A stretch of DNA of 64,000 bases from Bradyrhizobium sp. RD5-C2 (GTDB lineage Bacteria; Pseudomonadota; Alphaproteobacteria; Rhizobiales; Xanthobacteraceae), in assembly GCF_019972155.1 (NCBI RefSeq), contig NZ_BOVL01000016.1, positions 105,123-169,122 on the forward strand, read 5' to 3'. A program made the translations under genes and the position numbers. The notes below the pieces were generated by a model. That model had not been told where the DNA came from. It ran no database searches and saw only the letters and a list, made by a program, of their open reading frames with translations. Shown one piece after another: positions 50,191 through 59,575 of this stretch (positions are counted from its first letter, which is position 1; each line of letters begins with the position of its first letter).

Positions 50191-50925
50191 ATGGGAAAGC
50201 TGGACAACAAGGTTGCAGTCATCACTGGCGGATCGAGCGGCATGGCGCTGGCGAGCGCCAAGCGGTTCGTCGAGGAAGGCGCCTACGTCTTCATCACGGG
50301 CCGAAGGCAGGAAGCGCTCGACGAGGCCGTCAGGTCGATCGGCCGTAACGTGACAGGGGTGCGCGGCGACGCGGCCAATCTCGACGACCTCGACCGACTG
50401 ATCGACACGGTCAAGCGGGAAAAGGGAAAGATCGACGTCCTGTATGCGAGCGCCGGCATCGGCGAAGCCGTCCCGCTGGGCGAGATCACCGCGAAGCATT
50501 TCGATGCGACCTTCGGGTTGAATACGCGTGGAACTCTTTTCACCGTGCAAAAAGCACTGCCGCTGTTGAGCGATGGCGCATCGATCTTCATGACCGGATC
50601 GGTCGCTTCGCTGAAAGGCTTCCCCGGCTACAGCGTTTACGCGGCGAGCAAGGCGGCTTTGCACGCTTTCGCCCGCGGGTGGCTCAACGAACTGAAGGCC
50701 AGGAACATCCGGGTGAACGTGTTGCATCCGGGGCCGATCGCCACGCCGATGCAGGACCAGGTGCTCACGGAGGAAGCGAAGAAGATGTTCGAGTCGCTGA
50801 TCCCGCGCGGAACGATGGGGCGTCCCGAGGAGATCGCGGCGGCCGCGCTATTTCTGGCTTCGGACGATTCGAGTTTCGTGAACGGGCTGGAGTTATCAGT
50901 GGACGGCGGCTTCTCGGCCATCTGA
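50191..50925 (+). CDS. Short-chain dehydrogenase/reductase
   Basis: 244-residue classical SDR. Cofactor motif TGGSSGMALASAKRF at residues 12-26; NAG motif replaced by YASAGIG; catalytic Ser in MTGSVAS and YAASK (Tyr-x-x-x-Lys) near residues 150-154; end LELSVDGGFSAI. An NAD(P)-dependent oxidoreductase of unknown substrate. First gene of a run with a methyltransferase (30 bp later) and a SnoaL-like gene, opposite a LysR regulator. Confidence 0.93.
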   Translation: MGKLDNKVAVITGGSSGMALASAKRFVEEGAYVFITGRRQEALDEAVRSIGRNVTGVRGDAANLDDLDRLIDTVKREKGKIDVLYASAGIGEAVPLGEITAKHFDATFGLNTRGTLFTVQKALPLLSDGASIFMTGSVASLKGFPGYSVYAASKAALHAFARGWLNELKARNIRVNVLHPGPIATPMQDQVLTEEAKKMFESLIPRGTMGRPEEIAAAALFLASDDSSFVNGLELSVDGGFSAI

Positions 50926-50955
50926 ATTCGCGCCGTACTGCATCGGAGGTCATCA

Positions 50956-51597
50956 ATGTACCCTTCATCGAAACAATCAGAACTGATCCGTTTCTCGCGC
51001 GTCGGTGCGGGCTCCACCGTCATCGACGTCTATCCGGGCGATGGCGATTGGACCCGCCTCTTCTCCGACATCGTAGGGCCCGAAGGGCGCGTCTACAGCT
51101 TCGTTCCAGCGGAAGTCGCGCACTTCAAGAACGATCCGCTGGGGCGCATCCAGGCACTGGCGAAGGAGCCGGGCCGTGAGAACGTTGAGGCGGCTTCCGC
51201 GGACCTCGTGGCGTTGCCCGGCGTCACCGGATCGGCGGACGTCTTGTGGCTGCACCTCTTCTACCACGATCTCCACACCGAGTTGATGCGAGCGAGGGGC
51301 GCAACGGCGGTCGACTTCAATCGAGCCGTCTTCGATCGTCTGAAGCCGGGCGGCTCCTACGTGATCGTCGATCACGCCGCCGCCGCGGGCACGGGCACAA
51401 GTGATGCCCAATCGCTGCATCGGATCGACCCTTCCTCGGTCCGGGCGGAGGTGGAAGCGTCCGGCTTCGTGCTGGACGCGGAAAGCAGCAGCATGCTCGC
51501 GAACACATACGATTCCCACTCCGCCAAGGTGTTCGACCCATCGGTCAAGGGCGAGACCGATCGTTTCGCCTATCGGTTCGTGAAGCCTAAGGGTTGA
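50956..51597 (+). CDS. Class I SAM-dependent methyltransferase
   Basis: 213 residues. VGAGSTVIDVYPGDGDWTRLFSDIVGPEGRVYSF is the SAM loop with DxYPGxG; later ADVLWLHLFYHDLHTELM and FDRLKPGGSYVIVDHAAAAGTG. It matches the predicted methyltransferases often found as single genes in Proteobacteria. AGGTCATC precedes the ATG. Second gene of the SDR operon. Confidence 0.85.
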   Translation: MYPSSKQSELIRFSRVGAGSTVIDVYPGDGDWTRLFSDIVGPEGRVYSFVPAEVAHFKNDPLGRIQALAKEPGRENVEAASADLVALPGVTGSADVLWLHLFYHDLHTELMRARGATAVDFNRAVFDRLKPGGSYVIVDHAAAAGTGTSDAQSLHRIDPSSVRAEVEASGFVLDAESSSMLANTYDSHSAKVFDPSVKGETDRFAYRFVKPKG

Positions 51598-51651
51598 GCG
51601 GCCGCGGTCGACGTGGAAGGTCGACGATCCGAATGCGAAAGGAGACAAATC

Positions 51652-52065
51652 ATGAGCATCGAAGAGAACACCCAAATCGTGAAGGACTTCTTCGCCGCAC
51701 TTGGGCGCGGCGATCGGCAAGCGCTGCTCGCGTTGTCCGCCGACGACATCGAGTGGATCATACCGGGCAAGGACTGGACGCTTGCCGGCACGCACCGCGG
51801 ACACGCCGGACTGTCGGGTCTGCTCCAGAAGGCCTCCGAAGCGACGCAGATTTCCTCCCCGGCGCCTCCGGAGTTCGTGGCGCAGGGAGACCGTGTTCTC
51901 GTCATCGGATTCGCAGAGGAAATGGTCATGTCTACGAAGAAGCCGTTCGAAGATTATTGGGTCTTCGCGATAACCGTTCGAGACCGGAAACTCACGCACA
52001 TCCGGGAATACATCGACACGCAAGCGCTGGCTGAGGCCTCGAAGATGGAGGATTCCCGGACTTGA
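51652..52065 (+). CDS. SnoaL-like (NTF2-fold) protein
   Basis: 137 residues: MSIEENTQIVKDFFAALGRGDRQALLALSADDIEWIIPG then HRGHAGLSGLLQKASE and VLVIGFAEEMVMSTKKPFEDYWVFAITVRDRKLTHIREYIDT. NTF2-fold of the SnoaL/ketosteroid-isomerase-like class, which includes small cyclases, isomerases and binding proteins. AAGGAGA lies 8 nt upstream. Third gene of the SDR operon. Confidence 0.87.
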   Translation: MSIEENTQIVKDFFAALGRGDRQALLALSADDIEWIIPGKDWTLAGTHRGHAGLSGLLQKASEATQISSPAPPEFVAQGDRVLVIGFAEEMVMSTKKPFEDYWVFAITVRDRKLTHIREYIDTQALAEASKMEDSRT

Positions 52066-52244
52066 CCTTCACCAATCCGACATCCGTGTTTGCGTAAAAG
52101 GGCAACGGTTCCGGACTTCCGACGGCCGGGCGGACATCACGATCCAGTCCGCCCGGCCGCATGGTTGACAAATCAGGACCGCGCACAATCGGGACACGTT
52201 AGTCACGCTGACTATCAAAGAAGAAGTCGATTGCAATCGATCTT

Positions 52245-52621
52245 TCCTAACTGGATCTTTTCGGCTGCAGACACGATCGCCGCGAACAGCGTCAATGGAG
52301 CGCTTTTGATTGGAACACGCCACGCAATCGCGCCGCGCAAGACAGCGCGGCAACGTGAACTAACCACATTTGAGGTTAAACTCTATTGCGATCGCAAATG
52401 GGTGCAGCGCGGCGGTGGCTCGCTCGTGCTCGATAGTCCATTAAGGGCGCTGCGCCATCTGGTCGAATTGCTGGCACATGATCCACACAACCCGCCACTG
52501 TGCGCGGGCGAGGTTTTCGACGGGCACCTTGACGCTGGCGATGCCGGTCAAGCCAGGCGAATGCTAGACCACCACGGTGGTTGGCACTCCCCTCGAAAAA
52601 ATCACCATTCGATTTGTCTAA
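52245..52621 (+). pseudogene. 2-keto-4-pentenoate hydratase/FAH-type protein, fragment with lesions
   Basis: IFSAADTIAANSVNGALLIGTRHAIAP ... LTTFEVKLYCDRKWVQRGGGSLVLDSPLRALRHLVELLA ... NPPLCAGEV matches the C-terminal half of hydratases of the fumarylacetoacetate-hydrolase superfamily. The end lies in another frame: TGTLTLAMPVKPGEC-TAG-TTTVVGTPLEKITIRFV, stop 52619-52621, so there is one frameshift and a TGG-to-TAG-like stop. The N-terminal half is missing. Confidence 0.72.
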
Positions 52622-52701
52622 TCACGCACGACGGTCGATGATCGCATCCCGTCAAACCTCGCAAGTCGGCTGGCAACACCGGGGCTCCGGTAAAGGAGCC
52701 T

Positions 52702-53793
52702 TCACTCGTTATTCGGGGAAGTTGCTAGATTTTCGAGCGGAGCCGTCAGACGGCAAACGAGCCCGGTTGATCCAAACGACACTTCAACGGAGCCTCTAAA
52801 ATCGTCTTGGAGTACCCGAGAGATGAGGCGCGAACCAAAGCCCACACCGGAGGGTTCCGACGCAGGTGGGCCACCAAACTCCCGCCAGACGAAAACGAAT
52901 TTTGGCTCACCTTCCTGATCTTCGGATGTCCATGTAATTGAGACGCGGCCGCTCGCCACGGTCAGAGAGCCATATTTTAGAGCGTTTGTCGCAAGCTCGT
53001 TGATCGCCAAGGACAGAGCGAGAGCTTGGCGAGATTTAACAATAAGTGGAGGACCCGAGACCGCAAACCGGCCGTCGCCTGTTCGATAAGGGGTCAGGGC
53101 GGTGCTGATCACGTCCTGCAGGGGTGCTGCAGCCCAATTTGCTGCGGTGAGTAAGTCGTGCGCTCTTGCGAACGCGGCAAGTCGTCCTTGATACTTTTCG
53201 AGATCGGCTTTGCTCGATACGTCGCGAAATGTCTGAGTGGCCACGGCACCAAGTACGGTCAGAGTATTCTTGACGCGGTGCTTTAGCTCCTCATTGATGA
53301 GGTTCAGCGCTTCCCTCGCCATGTGTTCGGACGTGACATCTCTGCAGACGACCAGCACGCCGCCGACTTTGCTTTCAAAATCGATTGGACCAAAGCTATA
53401 CGTCCACCAAACATCCTCGCGACGACCGTGACGCGTTACCGGTACCAGTTCGTCCTCATGCCAGGTGGCACCCCTACCCGCCATAACGTGGTCGATCTGG
53501 GGACCAATGATATCCCATATCTCGTCCCAGCATTCACGGCCCCGTGCCCCCAAAGCGCTCGGATGCCTTTCCGGCCCCATCGTCTCGCGGTAGGCGTCGT
53601 TGTAAAACTGGATGAGTTCAGGTCCCCACCAAATGAACATCGGGTGGCGCGAGGTAAGAACGAGCCGCACAGTAACCCGTAGACTTTGCGGCCATGTTTC
53701 CGGAGACCCGAGCGACGTTTTTGACCAGTCAAATCCCCTCGTCAGAGCGCCCATCTCGCCGCCCCCCGCCAAGAAGTCGTTGACTATCTCCAT
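52702..53793 (-). CDS. HWE-type sensor histidine kinase with PAS domain
   Basis: 363 residues. A PAS domain (about 35-155: PMFIWWGPELIQFYNDAYRETMGPERHP ... GVLVVCRDVTSEH) precedes the HWE kinase core: H-box EELKHRVKNTL (phospho-acceptor His172), N-box NELATNALKYGSL (residues 265-277) and the family-defining WRE (303-305). Soluble, no membrane helix. HWE kinases commonly sense light or redox or act in the general stress response of alphaproteobacteria. No partner regulator is adjacent. Confidence 0.92.
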   Translation of the reverse strand: MEIVNDFLAGGGEMGALTRGFDWSKTSLGSPETWPQSLRVTVRLVLTSRHPMFIWWGPELIQFYNDAYRETMGPERHPSALGARGRECWDEIWDIIGPQIDHVMAGRGATWHEDELVPVTRHGRREDVWWTYSFGPIDFESKVGGVLVVCRDVTSEHMAREALNLINEELKHRVKNTLTVLGAVATQTFRDVSSKADLEKYQGRLAAFARAHDLLTAANWAAAPLQDVISTALTPYRTGDGRFAVSGPPLIVKSRQALALSLAINELATNALKYGSLTVASGRVSITWTSEDQEGEPKFVFVWREFGGPPASEPSGVGFGSRLISRVLQDDFRGSVEVSFGSTGLVCRLTAPLENLATSPNNE

Positions 53794-54053
53794 ACGTGCA
53801 CAGCCTCACTTAGGCGGCGCTCGTCGGCAAGATTATAGCCCATTCGACCGCACCATGGATGATCATCTGTCGCCATGTCAGGAAGACACACGCGCACAAT
53901 GGACCGAGCAGTCTGTGCAAATTTTGATCTGCGTCAACCGGGGACGGTTGTCCGCATCGGTCCAACTCGGAAAGTCGGAATGCGCAACCGTGAAGTCCGC
54001 TTTTGCCCCCGACACCGGACGTTCGATAGCCAAGTGGCACCGGGAGGTCGCCT

Positions 54054-54218
54054 TTATTTCTTAACAGGCGGCTTTCCTTTTTCGGGCCAGCCATTGCGCC
54101 AGCTGGCTTCTTCCTCCGCCAACAGCCTGCGCAACGTCTCGATCTTCCGAACGTCGGTTTCCCTTTCCAAAAGCCCTTTGTAGTGAGCGATGTTCGCTCG
54201 AAAGATGAAGTCAGCCAT
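54054..54218 (-). CDS. Small hypothetical protein, 54 residues
   Basis: MADFIFRANIAHYKGLLERE... RKIETLRRLLAEEEASW, ending in a Lys/Pro-rich tail. This xDFIFRANIxHYKxLLExETDxRK pattern belongs to a small-protein family repeated in Bradyrhizobium. Function unknown. Confidence 0.6.
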   Translation of the reverse strand: MADFIFRANIAHYKGLLERETDVRKIETLRRLLAEEEASWRNGWPEKGKPPVKK

Positions 54219-54409
54219 GCTTGCTGCTAGTCATCCGATTGCCGAGTTCCATCGTGCCACAGCCGACACGCGATTAACATATGTATTCAGCGGTGAGGCA
54301 AACTCGTGGCGAGGCTGGGAAGGTCACTTAAAGGTCAAATTCGGCGCGGCGCTTGCAGCGGGCTTAGCCTTCCAGCGCGACGGCTTACTAACAAAATACC
54401 GAGACGGCC

Positions 54410-54592
54410 TCAGCTTTGCTGGCCAAGAGTCTTACCGGTCTCTAGGTTGACGAAGTGAAGTCGCGTGCAGACCGGACAATTCAAGCTCTCATAGGCCGCT
54501 CGCTGACCTTTATCGCCGCGGCGCCCCAATGGCAGTAGCGTTTGCACATCCAAGCCAGTCGCCGGGCAGCGGAAAATGATGAGCTTCTCCAT
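54410..54592 (-). CDS. Small zinc-ribbon-like hypothetical protein
   Basis: 60 residues: MEKLIIFRCPATGLDVQTLLPLG... AAYESLNCPVCTRLHFVNLETGKTLG. The RCPxTGxxVQT ... CPxCxxxHFxxxxTGKTLG layout is a recurrent small Rhizobiales family, probably one zinc site. The start could be a few codons earlier (ATG 54610). Confidence 0.65.
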   Translation of the reverse strand: MEKLIIFRCPATGLDVQTLLPLGRRGDKGQRAAYESLNCPVCTRLHFVNLETGKTLGQQS

Positions 54593-55067
54593 GGTTCTTA
54601 TGTGCATCATTGCGTGCTCATCACGACACTACGGGATTCTACGTAGGAGGGCGGCCTTAATCTCTTTGGTCCGGGGTGCATGAGCCTTCTTCTCGTTCTC
54701 GTATCGCCGCAGGAGAAGTGCGTAGCGATCCAAGGTAACCCGATCCATCAAACCAACCTACGTAATTTGGTTCCGGGGGACTTCGGTGGCGATGCCGGGA
54801 GCCTATGTCGCGAAGTTGACAATCAAGATGAGCACGTAAAGTGCGATTTAGCCAAACGAATGTCGTTGCCAGGGATCGCGGCTCCCAGCGGCTGAGGAGC
54901 AGAGGAGAGCTTAAAAGCCGACTCAGTCCGTATCTATTCGTTCCTAGAAACAACGATCAGCGAACTACCTCCTCAGAACGCCGCAGCAGGCTTACGAGGC
55001 GTTCGATATTTTCGTCGCAGCGGAAACTTGAGCGACAATAGGTAAAAGCCGCCTGAGCCCTAGCGCT
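54593..55067. other. Intergenic, nothing recognised
   Basis: About 475 bp without a convincing frame, repeat or hairpin. Confidence 0.45.
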
Positions 55068-55183
55068 CTACGTCTGCCACTACCTCAGAGACTCTCGAAG
55101 CCCATGCGCGCCGGCGATAGGCGCTGGGCGTGACGGAGAAGGCTTGACGCAGCTGGTTTGCCAGCGCTCCGGGGAAGTCGCGA
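55068..55183 (-). pseudogene. C-terminal fragment of an AraC-type regulator
   Basis: About 38 codons read ALANQLRQAFSVTPSAYRRRAWASRVSEVV-stop, matching the last helix and FGxTPSAYRRR signature of AraC DNA-binding domains. Nothing upstream continues the domain. Confidence 0.4.
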
Positions 55184-55189
55184 GGGATG

Positions 55190-55435
55190 CTAGCTCTGCT
55201 TATTACGGGTTATCTCGAAGGAAAAGCGAACGAGCATCACGGGACCTTCCTCATCGCGCACCTCGATCTCCATTTGCTCCACGCCATCAAGTGCGGTGAG
55301 CGCAGCATCCCTAGCCATGACACCTAAGGCTTGCGCAGCTTCATTCTGCACCGCTTGCAAATCCGGTAGTGCCAAACCCTCCTCGTCAATGGTCGTGCCC
55401 CTGCTGTCTCTCAGATCGAAATAGTACTGAGCCAT
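55190..55435 (-). CDS. DUF6894 protein
   Basis: 81 residues: MAQYYFDLRDSRGTTIDEEGLALPDLQAVQNEAAQALGVMARDAAL, then MEIEVRDEEGPVMLVRFSFEI. The xYYFDLRDxxGxxxDxEGxxLPDxxAA pattern is the DUF6894 signature, a small family expanded in Rhizobiales, function unknown. The start is set by the conserved MAxYYF. Confidence 0.85.
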   Translation of the reverse strand: MAQYYFDLRDSRGTTIDEEGLALPDLQAVQNEAAQALGVMARDAALTALDGVEQMEIEVRDEEGPVMLVRFSFEITRNKQS

Positions 55436-55582
55436 TGGCTGCGTCCGCCCGGGTTGCTTGAAGTGTGTCAAGGCGACAGCCCGCAGTGTGTTCCTAATGG
55501 CCTGTTTCTTATTTGGTGAGTGGCCTAATTCGGCAGCAAAGGCAAAGGGTGCCGTCCGTGCTCCCGCCTAAGGCGCGCAAAC

Positions 55583-55781
55583 ATGGCCTATCGTTTCAAG
55601 CGATGCCCAACATGTCTAAATCGCTGGCACGCATCACGCCCGGCCGCTGGGGTCTTCAAATCACACCTATGAGTGCCCGGTGTGCGACGACATCCACCAG
55701 GTTGTAGCCGATCTCGCTGACCCGATGAAATCTTCAACGACAAGCCGCTGGGTTCGAGGGCAGTTGCGCGGGCCCACTTAG
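55583..55781 (+). pseudogene. Small zinc-finger protein, frameshifted
   Basis: MAYRFKRCPTCLNRW in the first frame, then HTYECPVCDDIHQVVADLADPMKSSTTSRWVRGQLRGP-stop in another. The CPxC ... YECxxC spacing is that of a small two-Cys-pair protein seen in Bradyrhizobium. A shift near 55650 separates the halves. Confidence 0.45.
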
Positions 55782-55968
55782 CTCCGATACTGCCGTCACG
55801 ACTTGATCGGCCAGTTCCGCTTCCGAAGCAACTAGGAACCATAGAGCTACGACCTGTTGTCGTTTCGTCGCCATCCCGCCGGTGGCCTCTGTCGGTGATG
55901 AGAACGCCCGGTTTGCGCTCCCGCCAACTAAAAGGAAGCAGCGCTTGCAAAGGCGTCATTTCAATCCT

Positions 55969-56335
55969 ATGCAGTCCTTAAATGAACGTTTGTCTGATAA
56001 GGCGCAACGCCTTCGCTACAATGCCAACGTTCACCCACCTGACATTGATCGCAAAGCTGCCCTGAAGAAGGCCCGACGGGCCGAGACAGGTGGCATGCGA
56101 ACGAGTGGCTGCAATCTTCAGAACGTCCACCGCCGAACTAAAAGAACTGGAGCTGGCGTTGTGAAAGACTATCTCGTTCAATCGAAAAACTTCGCCGGGA
56201 CGCAGCCAGGCTGCCTTGATCCGCGATCTTGCGACGGATGGAGTCAAGCGCGAACTTTACGACAAGCTGCACAAGCACTTCACCGGTCTGGCTGATGAAG
56301 TCGAGCGAGCCGCAAACCTTAGAGCAGCGGAGTGA
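55969..56335 (+). pseudogene. Helical hypothetical protein with several frameshifts
   Basis: The start MQSLNERLSDKAQRLRYNA and the end LIRDLATDGVKRELYDKLHKHFTGLADEVERAANLRAAE-stop are coherent protein sequence, in different frames; the middle needs at least two shifts. A GCCGCCTC-TGTT-GGCGGC hairpin follows immediately (56338). Family unknown. Confidence 0.45.
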
Positions 56336-56356
56336 GCGCCGCCTCTGTTGGCGGCC

Positions 56357-56593
56357 TCAACGCAGGCTAACCTCCCTTCGAAAGCTCTTTCCCAAAGACT
56401 TCATCATCGCTGGCCCGAACCGGTGCTCCACCCGCGTGCGGCTGTTACCGACCTTCGTGACGGCCTTCTTTAGGCCACCGACTTCCCGGTTTTTCCTCGG
56501 CTCGTAGCGCACCTCATAGTCCTGCCCGCCGGCGACGCGCGCCCGGTCATGTTTGCGACCGCCCGGGGTCTGCTTCTACGTTTTCTTTGCCAT
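56357..56593 (-). pseudogene. DUF3606-like protein with early stop
   Basis: ATG-GCA-AAG-AAA-ACG then TAG, and in the same frame KQTPGGRKHDRARVAGGQDYEVRYEPRKN ... LKKAVTKVGNSRTRVEHRFG-stop at 56357. The DRxRVAGxxxYEVxY motif marks DUF3606. A single nonsense codon at position 6 breaks it. Confidence 0.65.
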
Positions 56594-56713
56594 TCTGATC
56601 TTTCTTTTGGTGAAGCCCAACGATGGCTAAGATCGCTAGTTCCAACCGCGCCCCCGGGCTGGACGATTGCGATTGCGACTGTTTGAATCAGCTCATTGTT
56701 TGTGGAGTTGCAT

Positions 56714-57395
56714 TGTGGCGTTTCAGCGTAGGAAGCCTGAGACGACTGAGACCAAGGCGCTCTTTCCCGGCCTTCATTTCGCCGGCATTGCCGTCGCCGA
56801 TCGAGAACGTACCGGCGGCTCACGATGGATTCGCGAGATCAAGGTTCGACGGCTATCGTGTGCAGCTCCACCTCGCCCATGAAGCGGTGAAGCTCAATAC
56901 TCGCCGCGGCCACGATTAACGCTTCAAGAAGATCGCCAACGATGCCTGGCACATCTCGGCAGCATCGGCGATCATCGATGGCGAGGTTGTGATCCCATCA
57001 GCCAGCGGCGGCGCCGACTTCTCCCTGAATAACGAGCTTCGCGGCCGTTCGACCGAGATCGTGTTTCGCTCTCTACATTCTGTTTCTCAACGGGCGCACC
57101 TTCGAAAGCTGCCACTGATCGAACGAAAGGCTGCCCTGAAGACTCTTGTTGCCGGCACCAACATCCAGTTCAGCGAGAGCTTCGAAGTCGATGGCCCGGA
57201 GATGTTCGCCTGCAAGTTGGGCCGCGAAAGCGTCGTGTCGAAGGTCAGGTACAGCGAGTATCCGACCGGCACGCGCAGCCGCGACTGGGTCAAGAAGCCC
57301 TGCGCCCAGCGCGAGACCTTGGCGATCGCCGGCTTCGCGCTCGACGGCAACAAATGGGACGACATCTATGCCGGTCGTCCCAGGCAAGAACGCCC
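56714..57395 (+). pseudogene. LigD-type ATP-dependent ligase domain, degraded
   Basis: Fragments in three frames: VAFQRRKPETTETKALFPGLHF; WIREIK then after a shift FDGYRVQLHLAHEAVKLNTRRGHD-TGA or stop-RFKKIANDAWHISAASAIIDGEVV; then ELRGRSTEIVF, LRKLPLIERKAALKTLVAGTNIQFSESFEVDGPEMFA and SRDWVKKPCAQRETLAIAGFALDGNKW. The adenylation Lys motif (IK-FDGYR) is split by a frameshift, an in-frame stop follows, and small deletions are visible. Confidence 0.82.
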
Positions 57396-57397
57396 GC

Positions 57398-57565
57398 CTA
57401 ATCGGCGGGCCTTTCCTGACCTTTCGGCTCGCCTCGGTTCTGGGCCGTCTGCTCCTTATTTCCAGGCTTCTTCCCTGCCATGTTACCGGGATTGAAATGA
57501 TACTTGCCATCCGGATTTTCACCGGCCTGCTTCTCCTTTGGGCTTTTGTTACTTTCGTCCATCAT
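57398..57565 (-). CDS. Small hydrophilic hypothetical protein
   Basis: 55 residues: MMDESNKSPKEKQAGENPDGKYHFNPGNMAGKKPGNKEQ ... ERPAD. Highly charged and probably disordered; the xFNPGNMxGK motif is shared by small Bradyrhizobium proteins. It lies tail to tail with the ligase pseudogene. Confidence 0.5.
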   Translation of the reverse strand: MMDESNKSPKEKQAGENPDGKYHFNPGNMAGKKPGNKEQTAQNRGEPKGQERPAD

Positions 57566-57666
57566 ATGATGCGGTCCTTCGTTGTGACTAAGGGTGTTTA
57601 TTTGGCCTCGCGACCCGGCCACGAACGCAGCGGCCTGCTTTGGTTGCAAGCCGCCGCATTGCTCTC

Positions 57667-58287
57667 TTAGCGAATTGCCCCACCGTAACGCCGCCGCTCC
57701 TCGCGAATCTCTTCTGCACCAAAAGGCTGGCTGGCCGGATCGAATGATTTCCAGCCGGCCTTCTGCCAAGCCGCACTACGATCACGCATGTTGACGGACG
57801 ACTCGTCGAGAATTGTTTCAAGTCGAGACTTCTCCGGGGCTGCTACGCGCGCCGATACGAGCGTACCTCCGCGACGAACCCCTTCCGCGTAGGTGCCAGC
57901 GTCCTCCCTTGAAACCCCGGCCTCCGTGAGCGCTCCGACAATTCCGCCCGTAGCGGCTCCCGCGGCAGCACCAACCGCAGTCGCGGCCAGCCAGCCTGCT
58001 GCGACAACGGGCCCAAGGCCAGGGATAGCCAGCAAGCCGAGACCGGCAAGTAGGCCGGCGGCGCCACCCAACCCCGCACCGATGCCGGCGCCCTTGCCGG
58101 CACCTTCGGCGCGATCGTCGACACCATCGCGGTCACGATCCACCTCCTTGTCGGAACTGAACCAGCTGTCCGAATTGTTGGCAATGATGCTGATGTCCGA
58201 ATGCGGCACCCCGGCAGCCTCAAGCCGTCGAACAGCCTGCTGGGCGTCATTGTACTGGTCGTAAAGACGAGAAATCGTGACGGTCAT
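57667..58287 (-). CDS. General-stress-type protein with glycine-zipper helices
   Basis: 206 residues. N-terminal MTVTISRLYDQYNDAQQAVRRLEAAGVPHSDISIIANN matches the YflT/general stress protein 17M domain. The middle has Gly/Ala-rich hydrophobic helices (GAGIGAGLGGAAGLLAGLGLLAIPGLGPVVAAG and AVGAAAGAATGGIVGAL), as in glycine-zipper membrane proteins; the C-terminus is soluble. Probably stress-related and membrane-associated. The next gene upstream on the strand is a small secreted protein. Confidence 0.8.
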   Translation of the reverse strand: MTVTISRLYDQYNDAQQAVRRLEAAGVPHSDISIIANNSDSWFSSDKEVDRDRDGVDDRAEGAGKGAGIGAGLGGAAGLLAGLGLLAIPGLGPVVAAGWLAATAVGAAAGAATGGIVGALTEAGVSREDAGTYAEGVRRGGTLVSARVAAPEKSRLETILDESSVNMRDRSAAWQKAGWKSFDPASQPFGAEEIREERRRYGGAIR

Positions 58288-58307
58288 TTTGTATCCCTTC
58301 ATATTTG

Positions 58308-58634
58308 TTACTTGGCCGAATTGACGTTGCCTTGAAAGTCGACGCTGACGGCCATAGCAGACCCGCCTTTGCTGGCTTGACCGCGCCAGACGCCGTTGTC
58401 GTCTTTCTTCAGCTCGGTGACGTTGGCGAAGCCAGCATCCTCGATCTTCGACTTGGCTTGTCCTTCGGTGAAACTGTTGCGACCCACGACGGGAGCGTCG
58501 GAGTTGTTCTGGCCGGCACTGTTAACCGCATTGTTGTTCGGTCCGGACTGCGCCGGCGGGTTTTGCGCCGACACCGGCCACGCCGTGGCAGCCGCAAAGA
58601 TAGAAATGCAAACGAAGAGCGACAGGCGTTTCAT
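58308..58634 (-). CDS. Small secreted PepSY-like protein
   Basis: 108 residues: signal peptide MKRLSLFVCISIFAAATAWPVSA, an Asn/Gln/Ser-rich spacer, then SFTEGQAKSKIEDAGFANVTELKKDDNGVWRGQASKGGSAMAVSVDFQGNV, which has the PepSY-like beta/alpha pattern. Periplasmic; function unknown. It lies 21 bp upstream of the stress-protein gene, likely one operon. Confidence 0.75.
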   Translation of the reverse strand: MKRLSLFVCISIFAAATAWPVSAQNPPAQSGPNNNAVNSAGQNNSDAPVVGRNSFTEGQAKSKIEDAGFANVTELKKDDNGVWRGQASKGGSAMAVSVDFQGNVNSAK

Positions 58635-59267
58635 AATTTTCTCCAGAGGTTCTGAGGAGTGAGCCAAGCCGCCGTTGGGGCGTTAGTTCCTCTATTGCCG
58701 TACCGCTTGCGATCCAAGGTCCGGAAATATCAGTCACACGCCCGCCATGACACGAGCTGCAAGTGGCCCGTTCACGTGCAGTGGTATCAATGCGCCGGGA
58801 CCGAACTCGCCTCGACGCGCTTTGCATGAAGTCGTAGCAATACATCCGCTCCTTTCAATCGCTTGCATTTGTTCCCGACTTCAAGAGGATCGGTTTGACC
58901 GTTAGCTTGCGCGAACAGGAATGAGGGGAGCGCTGCGTCGAATTCCCTCCGGATGTTAGGAACCTATCGTTGCACCTCCTGTTGCGTCTGCACGACATCA
59001 CCGGCACGGCGGCGCGAGAGCCGTTTTCGATAGCCGAAGATCATCGATGGCCGGATCGATCCCAGCAATTGCGGTCGGTCTCAGCCTGAGCGATGCAAGG
59101 AATTTCCCGACCAAGAAGCCGATGTCATTAAGATCGTCATCGGATCAGAACAGCTCCTCAAGCAACTCGTCACCTGCAGCTGGTTTCGTCAAGTGTCACA
59201 TGCGCATACTGAAAAAACCCTCGCCATCGCTGGCGGCTAGCACCGTTGTGCTCTGAGGGAATATCCG
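58635..59267. other. Intergenic, nothing recognised
   Basis: About 630 bp. Short frames here do not resemble known proteins and no repeats or strong hairpins stand out. Confidence 0.45.
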
Positions 59268-59573
59268 GTGGCGTCCGCCACTGTCGCGGCGGTCGGCTTG
59301 ATGGTTGCCGCTGTGGTCGTCAATCAACGACTTGCCGACAAAGCCCAACGCGATCATCCGCCTCAAGGACGCTTCATCGACATCGATGGTGTCCGACTGC
59401 ACTACGTCGAACGCGGCTCCGGCCGGTTACTGGTCCTGCTTCATGGCAACGGCAGCATGATCTAGGATTTTGAAACAAGCGGCCTCATCGATCTTGCCGC
59501 CAGGCACTACCGCGTAATCGTATTTGATCGCCCGGGCTTCGGCCACAGCTTGAGACCCCGCAACGTCGTATGA
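59268..59573 (+). pseudogene. Alpha/beta hydrolase, nonsense codon and truncation
   Basis: GTG start, one N-terminal membrane helix (VAAVGLMVAAVVVNQRL), then FIDIDGVRLHYVERGSGRLLVLLHGNGSMI followed by TAG (59463-59465) and in the same frame DFETSGLIDLAARHYRVIVFDRPGFGHSLRPRN. The oxyanion HGNG motif and DRPGFGHS are typical. The gene ends before the nucleophile elbow, where an oppositely oriented transporter fragment begins. Confidence 0.75.
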
Positions 59574-59575
59574 AG

